Shown here one piece after another: positions 58,316-64,000 of a stretch of 64,000 nucleotides of DNA. Under the pieces are notes generated by a model. That model worked only from the letters and a program-made list of their open reading frames with translations, searched no databases and was not told where the DNA came from. A program made the position numbers and the translations under genes. The stretch covers positions 56,448-120,447 of the forward strand of contig JAFGNA010000017.1 of the NCBI GenBank assembly GCA_016927245.1. Direction: 5' to 3'. The first letter of the stretch is position 1, and each line of letters starts with the position of its first letter. The stretch is from Candidatus Woesearchaeota archaeon. Lineage in GTDB: Archaea > Nanobdellota > Nanobdellia > Woesearchaeales > WJKR01.

Positions 58316-59377
58316 GTGAGCGGTAAAGACGGGGATAGCAAGGCCTCTTTGGTGCGGAAAGCGTCTTATTTGGAGCTTTCTCGTCGTTTGTCCTCGGTGG
58401 CTCGTGAGGTGTATGCTGGTCGTGTTGTTAAGTATCTTTTTGGTCTTTTTCATTTGAGTGATGATGAGTTGCGGATGTATTACCTTTTCTTGCGAGTGTA
58501 TTTTAGTCCTGACCGGAAACGGTATGACGGACAGTTTCTTGGTCGTAAGCACTTGCTCGTGGGAGGAGGCGCTATCCTGGAGGAGATAGATTGCCTCCAG
58601 GGCGTCGGTGGTCGTGACCGTTTCTTGCCAAAGCGTTACGGAGAGCAGTCCTCAAGTCGTAGTGGCTGCAACAAGTTGTTTAAGTCGTTGGAGGAGAAGC
58701 GTCTTATTGTCCGTTCTCCTCGTAGGCACGAGCAGGAGCGCTATCCGTGGCTGTTCGGGTATTTGCGGAAGGACAAGCTCAAGGAAAAGGCAACCTGGAA
58801 GAAACTCTCCCTGCAACCCAACGACACCCTTAATGAGTCGTTGTTGCGACGGTTTGAGGAGGAGCGTCTGAGCAAGGAGGAGCGAGAGGAGCAATATCAT
58901 CTTTTCCGGTTGTCCTCGTTGGTCAGTCCCGAAGTGAAGTTTAAGGATGCTCGTTTCCTGTTATCGTGCTTGGATACTTATTTTGATGTTCCTCCCCCTG
59001 CTGAGAGTTATCCTGTTGCCGGCGCCGGCACTACCCCTTACAAGCGTGATGAGGAGTTCCTTAAATGGCAAGTTCATCGTTACCTTTCGTTGCTCGGGCT
59101 TCAAGAGTGGAGCTTGTTCCTCTCAATGGTTGGTGACAAGTCGTTGATAGATGCTTATTTTGAGGTTTTGAGCCGTCTTGAGCAAGAACCGGCTGTTGCC
59201 CAGGATTATGCTGCTGAGCCGTCAGAGGCAGTCAGGAGGCACGAGGAGGCCGTGATGCGCAAGGGAGGCGTGAGGAAGTTCATTATTTCCCCTGATGGCC
59301 GAAAAGAAAAAGGGAAACCGTTACTGACGGAAGCGATAGAAGCGGAGTATCACACGAGAGAGCGAGGTGCTAAATAA
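58316..59377 (+). CDS. Element-encoded protein, possible replication function
   Basis: A protein of about 353 residues, soluble, basic and mostly helical. Around residues 50-150 it has a winged-helix-like pattern (SSRSGCNKLFKSLEEKRLIV, where strands and helices alternate). Starts with GTG; 58316 fits the TATA box 25-30 nt upstream, 58310 is the alternative. It is the largest non-integrase gene of the element and follows the repeat-rich region, a typical replication initiator position, but no Rep motif is recognised. Confidence 0.5.
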   Translation: MSGKDGDSKASLVRKASYLELSRRLSSVAREVYAGRVVKYLFGLFHLSDDELRMYYLFLRVYFSPDRKRYDGQFLGRKHLLVGGGAILEEIDCLQGVGGRDRFLPKRYGEQSSSRSGCNKLFKSLEEKRLIVRSPRRHEQERYPWLFGYLRKDKLKEKATWKKLSLQPNDTLNESLLRRFEEERLSKEEREEQYHLFRLSSLVSPEVKFKDARFLLSCLDTYFDVPPPAESYPVAGAGTTPYKRDEEFLKWQVHRYLSLLGLQEWSLFLSMVGDKSLIDAYFEVLSRLEQEPAVAQDYAAEPSEAVRRHEEAVMRKGGVRKFIISPDGRKEKGKPLLTEAIEAEYHTRERGAK

Positions 59378-59417
59378 TGAAAAAAACCGTAGGAATAGAT
59401 ACGGTTGTTGGTAACAC

Positions 59418-59464
59418 TCCGGGCGGGGCTATAGATATTTCGGTGACCTGAGAGGGCTAACCTG
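59418..59464. repeat. att core 2 and direct repeat unit
   Basis: TCCGGGCGGGGCTA (59418-59431) equals the tRNA 3' end. The 46 nt at 59419-59464 match 61123-61168 at 42 positions (differences at repeat positions 23, 30, 31 and 44), a long direct repeat with a 1704-nt period. Confidence 0.85.
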
Positions 59465-59520
59465 CAAATTATTACCTTAGAACTAAAAATTTATAAATAT
59501 CCAAAAAAATAGCAACTTCT

Positions 59521-61068
59521 ATGAAATTATACACAACAATCATTATTATTAGCATAACATTACTCATCATCCTTTCCGCTTGCACTGAAGAACAGCCAAC
59601 CTGCGGCGATGGTATCTGCGATTCAAGTGAAAAAGAAAGCTGCGCCCTTGATTGCGCTGAGCCAGAATGCATCGTTGACACTGATTGCACAACAACAGTA
59701 AACGAATGCAGGCATAACGTCTGCGACGACGGCCAATGCGTTATCGAGCAATCGCCTGATTGTGGAAATGAATGCAAGATAGACGCTGATTGTGATGACA
59801 AGAATACTTGCACGACAGACAGCTGCGTAAAAGGCAACTGCCTCAATAATCTCAACTGCGAACAAGACAACATCTGCTGCGAGAGCTGCAGTGATGATCC
59901 TGATTGCTACGAATGCACTGAAGACAACGACTGCTCAGGAGCATTGGAACTCTGCGAAGAAAAAGTCTGCATCAATCACGAATGCACAATACAAACCATA
60001 CAAGACTGCACTGATGAATGCACACAGGATGTTGACTGCGATGATAATAATGCCTGCACGACAGACCGTTGTGAGGCAGGCCTATGCATAAACAGCATGA
60101 ACTGCGAAGCAGATAACATCTGTTGTGACGAGTGTTCAACAGATGTTGATTGCTACGAATGCATCAGAAATAGTGATTGCGACGGCGAGACCGATGAATG
60201 CGAAGAGAACGTGTGCATAAATCATGAATGCACCGTACAATACATTGATGGATGTAATGATGAGTGCGATGTTGATGCTGACTGCGATGACAATGATGAG
60301 ACTACCATCGATTATTGTCGAGGGACTCCTAAAGCGTGCGAATATGTGAATCGATGCGTTCCTGATGACAATTCTTGCCCAGGAGTATGCACTGTAGAAG
60401 AAGATCCTGATTGTCCAGCCTGGCACGATCCTGCATTACTTGCCTATTGGCCTTTCGAGACCATCATAGGGCCTGGACTACGTACACCTAGCCTTACAGG
60501 AGTTCACACGTTACTCATAGCTAACGGCGCCCTGCCCTATCAAGAAGGATATATCGACAACGGCATCACGCTCGATGGAGAGAATGACATCATGAATGTC
60601 GGCTTCTCCTACGAGTATCCTGAAGGATTAACCATCATTATGTGGGTGAAACCACAAGCAGCGCAACAAGGCAATATTCTCTCCAATGGTAGAGGAACTA
60701 CTAGAGAGGACTTCAATTATGGTATCTCAATCACTGAAGACCTCCACCTTGAGTTCTGGGTCGTGACCTCAAGCGGTTTAAAGACAGTCACCTCATCAAC
60801 ACCCCTAACACTTGATACATGGGCTCATGTGGCTGTCGAATATTCAGGTTCAGAACTGCGCCTGTACGTCAATGGAAACCAGGTTGCATCAAGCAGCTGG
60901 AGTGGCGACATACCTTATGAAGAGGGTGTTGGGAATATACTCACCATAGGCGCACGCAACACAGGCACTACACACGAACACCACTTCGCAGGCATGGTGG
61001 ATGAGGTGTACATGTACGAAAGAGTTTTATCAGTACAAGAGATTCAAGACAACTACGCGTTGAACTAG
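59521..61068 (+). CDS. Cys-rich lipoprotein with LamG-like domain
   Basis: A 515-residue exported protein. The lipobox LIILSAC ends the signal peptide at Cys21. About 290 residues with some 60 cysteines form repeats of the CxxDxDC type (CKIDADCDDKNTCTTDSC, then CTQDVDCDDNNACTTDRC). A C-terminal concanavalin/LamG-like domain (about 305-515) starts with LLAYWPFE and includes LTIIMWVKPQ and WAHVAVEYSGSELRLYVNG. A surface binding protein, perhaps for sugars, is inferred. It lies between the two direct repeats. A TTTATAAATA box (59490-59499) precedes it. Confidence 0.85.
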   Translation: MKLYTTIIIISITLLIILSACTEEQPTCGDGICDSSEKESCALDCAEPECIVDTDCTTTVNECRHNVCDDGQCVIEQSPDCGNECKIDADCDDKNTCTTDSCVKGNCLNNLNCEQDNICCESCSDDPDCYECTEDNDCSGALELCEEKVCINHECTIQTIQDCTDECTQDVDCDDNNACTTDRCEAGLCINSMNCEADNICCDECSTDVDCYECIRNSDCDGETDECEENVCINHECTVQYIDGCNDECDVDADCDDNDETTIDYCRGTPKACEYVNRCVPDDNSCPGVCTVEEDPDCPAWHDPALLAYWPFETIIGPGLRTPSLTGVHTLLIANGALPYQEGYIDNGITLDGENDIMNVGFSYEYPEGLTIIMWVKPQAAQQGNILSNGRGTTREDFNYGISITEDLHLEFWVVTSSGLKTVTSSTPLTLDTWAHVAVEYSGSELRLYVNGNQVASSSWSGDIPYEEGVGNILTIGARNTGTTHEHHFAGMVDEVYMYERVLSVQEIQDNYALN

Positions 61069-61122
61069 GAACAAACAACAAAAACGAATTTCTAATTATT
61101 TATAAAGACCAGTGTACTTAGA

Positions 61123-61168
61123 CCGGGCGGGGCTATAGATATTTTGGTGACTCGAGAGGGCTAACTTG
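61123..61168. repeat. att core 3 and direct repeat unit
   Basis: The 13-nt core CCGGGCGGGGCTA (61123-61135) plus 33 further nt repeat the unit at 59419-59464 with four transitions. It would mark the right end of the 1.7-kb lipoprotein unit. Confidence 0.8.
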
Positions 61169-61267
61169 ATAGTTATCCTTCCAGACTCGCATAATTCATG
61201 AATCCGCTTCAGGAAAAACTAAGTCCGACAAGAAATATTTATAAATACCACTCGTCAGTACGAGGCC

Positions 61268-61696
61268 ATGGAAGAGAAGACCCCAAAGGACACCGCCAAA
61301 ATTGTCGGTCTTGGTTTCTCAGGAATGCTCGTGTTCATCTTCGGTATATTGTGGCTTAGTGGCACGCCACCATGGCGGTTGCCCAAAGAGGTCTATATTG
61401 TTCTCGCGGGATTCGCCCTGCTCTTCATTATTGCAGGCATAGTTCGCTACAAGGGCAAGGACTATATCAAGGCGCACCAGGATTTCTTTGGCTACATCCT
61501 CCTTGGGTTAGCGGTTCTGCAATTCATTGCCTATGTGTTTGCCAGTGCGCTTGAAGACGGCATCACACTTGATAACCTCGCTCCCAGCATCATCGGACTA
61601 ATCTGCTTTGCCGCCCTTGGCATCATGCTTATCCGCAAGAAAAAGAAAGAGGAGCGAAACCCTTCAGGACAAAGAAGGCGCAATTCATTCGTATGA
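61268..61696 (+). CDS. Four-helix membrane protein
   Basis: A 142-residue protein with hydrophobic helices at about 13-31, 42-60, 72-92 and 99-120 and a basic tail KKKKEERNPSGQRRRN. No family recognised. Promoter TATTTATAAATA (61234-61245) lies about 25 nt upstream. It is the last gene of the island, between att core 3 and the partial core at 61705. Confidence 0.55.
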   Translation: MEEKTPKDTAKIVGLGFSGMLVFIFGILWLSGTPPWRLPKEVYIVLAGFALLFIIAGIVRYKGKDYIKAHQDFFGYILLGLAVLQFIAYVFASALEDGITLDNLAPSIIGLICFAALGIMLIRKKKKEERNPSGQRRRNSFV

Positions 61697-61704
61697 GAAT
61701 ATCA

Positions 61705-61714
61705 CGGGCGGGGC
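61705..61714. repeat. Partial att-like core 4
   Basis: CGGGCGGGGC followed by GATA; ten nt in common with the cores, with a loosely similar AGAGGGG further on. Possibly a decayed distal attachment site near the return of host composition, possibly chance. Confidence 0.4.
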
Positions 61715-61925
61715 GATACTTTCCTTCTTGCTAAGAGGGGTTTGTAGAAACTGCCTGAGCATGAGCATTGAGTTGATGAGGGGGTGGCGCCACAAAACAA
61801 TTCAGTTATAAATGAGGCGTGTTTTTTCGGTCAGGCAAAAAAAAAGGATTTGAGCTAGGCCGCGGCCAGAAAAAGATGTTCTACGAACATTGCTAAGAGG
61901 AAAAGCTTAAAAGTGAGAGCCGTCA

Positions 61926-62528
61926 ATGGCCGCTTTGACGGGTACCATGCTGGAATCATTGTTGCAACTCACAATCTTGTTCGTCGTCATCATAGACCCT
62001 TTGCTCTCGATGATGTTTTTCGTGACGCACACGAAAGGCATGAGCAAGAGCGAGAAAGTGGATACCGCTTTCAAGGCCATCGCTTTCGCGGTCGCGATAT
62101 GCGCCTTGTTCCTCGTGTTCGGGGACGGGTTGTTGCGGTTGTTCTCGATAGAGCTCGATCACTTCAGGGTCGCGGGGGGGATAATCCTTTGCATCTTGGG
62201 CGTCAAGATGAGCTTGGGGTTGACGTTCAAGAATAACGTTGAGGACTCGTCTGAAAAGAACGTGGTCGCGGCGATCATCGCCACCCCCTTGATAAGCGGC
62301 CCTGCTTGCATCACGACTATACTGGTCTCTTCGGTGGATTATGGCCGGTTGGTGACCGGTATCGCTCTAGGCATCGTGCTACTGCTCACGGCCATTCTCC
62401 TGCTCATCGGCGCTCGCTCTAACATAAGGAAGGTCGGCGAGGTAGGGATCAAGATGACCACGACCATCCTGGGGTTGGTCACGTTGGGCTGGGGGGTCAG
62501 CTTCATCATGTCAGGGCTGGGGGTATAG
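61926..62528 (+). CDS. MarC family membrane protein
   Basis: A 200-residue protein with six transmembrane helices, of the MarC/UPF0056 family. It has the family pattern VVIIDPLLSMMFFVTHTKGM, FRVAGGIILCILGVKM, and NVVAAIIATPLISGPACITTIL with the conserved P-L-xxGP motif. Function is poorly known, possibly small-metabolite transport. Box AAGCTTAAAAG (61903-61913) precedes it. GC-rich host composition resumes here. Confidence 0.9.
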   Translation: MAALTGTMLESLLQLTILFVVIIDPLLSMMFFVTHTKGMSKSEKVDTAFKAIAFAVAICALFLVFGDGLLRLFSIELDHFRVAGGIILCILGVKMSLGLTFKNNVEDSSEKNVVAAIIATPLISGPACITTILVSSVDYGRLVTGIALGIVLLLTAILLLIGARSNIRKVGEVGIKMTTTILGLVTLGWGVSFIMSGLGV

Positions 62529-62915
62529 GTGGAAAAGGCTGGTTTATGAGCATCGTCTGTGCAGCGGGGGAATACTGCACGGCGCGTGTTCCGAGAACAG
62601 GCAGGTTTCTATATTCGCAGCCACCAAGCGCTAATCACGTGGTTGTCTGGCACAAGCTCATCATCTCACTCGTCATCTAGCCCGGGTAGGGTTCGCCTCG
62701 GTGCTCACCATCTCGATACGCCTCTTGAACACGTGACCTTGCGGGTGCTGTGAGCCCTCAGCAGCGATGGCAAGGAAAATAAAGCCCTCCGACGAAGGTC
62801 TCTGGAATACTCGCTCACCAGCAATAGTGCTCCTTATCGCGCCCCGAGGACCACTAATAACCTATGGACAAAGATGAAGAAGCATCAACTCCATGACACT
62901 TGAGGGGATGCGCAC
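62529..62915. other. 387-nt region without recognised gene
   Basis: No frame with convincing protein features, no tRNA and no known RNA signature seen. Composition is mixed. A T-rich or A/T promoter box near the GH17-like gene is not clear. Confidence 0.4.
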
Positions 62916-64000
62916 ATGCTCAGACAGGTCCTACGAACGGCGAGGCGGGCGGGCGCCGCGGCGCTCATCGCGGCAACGATAGCAACAGGCAATGGTTGCG
63001 AGCGAGACGACCTCTCCAGCGAGCGGGAGCCGTTGCCGGTCACGTTCCTCAAGAACGCTTCTGCACGATGGGTCGCGTACGCGCCGTCTGGGCAGGCAAG
63101 AGGGAGCGCGCCGACCGAGGAGGGAGTGCGCGAGGACCTCTTGTTCCTGCGCTCAGGTGATTACCGGGCGGTCTTCACGTACGGCGCTGATGGCGTCCTC
63201 GGGGAGGTCCCTCGCATCGCCAAGACTGAGGGGTATGATTACGTCGTGCTTGGGTTGTGGTCGCCGCTCAGCGATGAGGAGTACGAGAACGCCGTGGCGG
63301 CGGAGGAATATGTGGACGGCTACTGTGTGGGGAATGAGGGGCTCCTGTTCAGTAGGTACTCGTTCGGCGACCTTGAGCGGAGGGTGCAGCAGCTCCGGAG
63401 AGCGACCGGGAAGCCGGTCACGACGAGCGAGACCGTCCATGGCTATGACGAGCGCGTTGTGGGCATCTGCGATTGGTTGTTTCCCACCGCGCACGCCTAT
63501 TGGCAGGGTATCGTTGACCCGGAGGCGGCAGCAAGGTGGACTGCTGATCAGTATGAGGATCTCCTCATGAGGAGCGATCGTCCAGTCCTGCTCAAGGAGG
63601 CAGGCCTGCCCAGCGCTGGTGATCCGCGCGTCTCGGAGGAGGGGCAGAACACGTTCTTCAGGACGTTGGAAGACCTCTTGCGTAACGACTCGCTCGTCGC
63701 GTTCGCGTATTTCGAGGCGTTCGACCAGCCGTGGAAGGATTACGAGCCGGTCGAGCCGTACTGGGGGTTGTTCGATCAGGACCGCGTCCCGAAGCGGGCA
63801 GCGGAGCCGCAGATCAGGTACACGTTTGTGCCTGCTAGGGGCGCGTCTGAGTGCCTCGAGGGGCGGATCGTCAATGTCAGGCCTGAGGAGTACCGGGTGT
63901 GCACGTACATCCGCGTCGGTGGGAGCTGGTGGATGAAGCCGTACTGGAACCGGCCGCTCACCGCTATCAAGAGCGATGGGACGTGGGAGACTGACATCAC
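62916..64000 (+). CDS. GH17-like glycan hydrolase lipoprotein (partial, 3' end missing)
   Basis: 361 codons run open to the window edge. The start shows a signal peptide with a possible lipobox before Cys28 (ATGNGC). A TIM-barrel glucanase of the GH17 type follows: YCVGNEGLLF holds the acid/base Glu (NE), LLKEAGLPSAG the nucleophile Glu, and FAYFEAFDQPWK a family strand. From about 310 a small domain with CTYIRVGGSWWMKPYWNRPL resembles an accessory module common in bacterial proteins. Likely cleaves beta-1,3-glucan or related surface glycans. Confidence 0.8.
   Translation, partial: MLRQVLRTARRAGAAALIAATIATGNGCERDDLSSEREPLPVTFLKNASARWVAYAPSGQARGSAPTEEGVREDLLFLRSGDYRAVFTYGADGVLGEVPRIAKTEGYDYVVLGLWSPLSDEEYENAVAAEEYVDGYCVGNEGLLFSRYSFGDLERRVQQLRRATGKPVTTSETVHGYDERVVGICDWLFPTAHAYWQGIVDPEAAARWTADQYEDLLMRSDRPVLLKEAGLPSAGDPRVSEEGQNTFFRTLEDLLRNDSLVAFAYFEAFDQPWKDYEPVEPYWGLFDQDRVPKRAAEPQIRYTFVPARGASECLEGRIVNVRPEEYRVCTYIRVGGSWWMKPYWNRPLTAIKSDGTWETDI

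Noticed and set aside
1-64000. CRISPR array or rRNA genes
   Set aside because: No regularly spaced repeats of 24-40 nt and no conserved rRNA segments were seen on either strand.

Overview
The window looks like a chromosome segment from a small-genome archaeon, most likely a moderately GC-rich DPANN lineage of the Woesearchaeota type; the lineage is an inference, the archaeal assignment is firm. It carries aIF5B, aEF1B, Rpo11, archaeal uS15, archaeal AlaRS and MetRS, Trm1, a type II methionine aminopeptidase, an archaeal/ER-type signal peptidase and a tRNA with a bulge-helix-bulge intron. Most genes sit 20-35 nt behind an A/T box resembling TTTATAAA or TTTAAA, often with no room for a leader. 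Genes are packed in short strand-switching units with many ATGA or GTGA overlaps.

Layout. 1-3.7 kb is an AT-rich accessory region: three small genes (two membrane proteins and a membrane/winged-helix protein), a divergent three-gene operon (zinc ribbon, DUF6978-like, DUF1828/DUF1829), and an IS transposase. 3.7-7.3 kb is grpE-dnaK-dnaJ. 7.3-10.4 kb holds a small coiled-coil gene, then two overlapping genes that together look like a RelA/SpoT homologue split into a hydrolase-like and a synthetase-like protein. 10.4-36.7 kb is core and housekeeping: translation factors, tRNA and rRNA modification, SufE, a DrrAB-like ABC exporter, alkaline-phosphatase-fold and patatin enzymes, a site-2 protease, FKBP, AlaRS, a secreted serpin, MetAP, signal peptidase, uS15, a METTL5-like methylase, Rpo11, AMMECR1, UppS, a transglutaminase-like protein, a CBS/zinc-ribbon protein and a nucleotidyltransferase. 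36.8-44.8 kb has an orphan low-GC gene and two large overlapping exported-protein genes. 44.8-55.3 kb holds MetRS, zinc-ribbon proteins, an nrdR-nrdJ-cobO operon behind two NrdR-box-like sites, an RNase H-like nuclease, AlaX and small membrane proteins.

55.45-61.8 kb is an integrated island. It begins at a tRNA-Gln(CTG) gene with a 22-nt D-arm intron. A tyrosine recombinase follows directly, and the last 14 nt of the tRNA are repeated at 59418-59431 and in 13-nt form at 61123-61135. This outlines a roughly 3.9-kb integrase-bearing element and an adjoining 1.7-kb unit carrying a Cys-rich LamG lipoprotein. Beyond 61.9 kb host-like sequence resumes with a MarC family protein and the start of a GH17-like lipoprotein that runs off the window.

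How the parts work together. The nrd operon links deoxynucleotide synthesis to salvaged cobalamin: NrdR senses nucleotides, NrdJ needs adenosylcobalamin, and CobO makes it. The chaperone operon next to the RelA/SpoT-like pair suggests a stress block. The strongest candidates for something undescribed are the split archaeal RSH pair (7655-10434), the zinc-ribbon/DUF operon (993-2372), the structured uS15 leader (31050-31105) and the tandem-att island.
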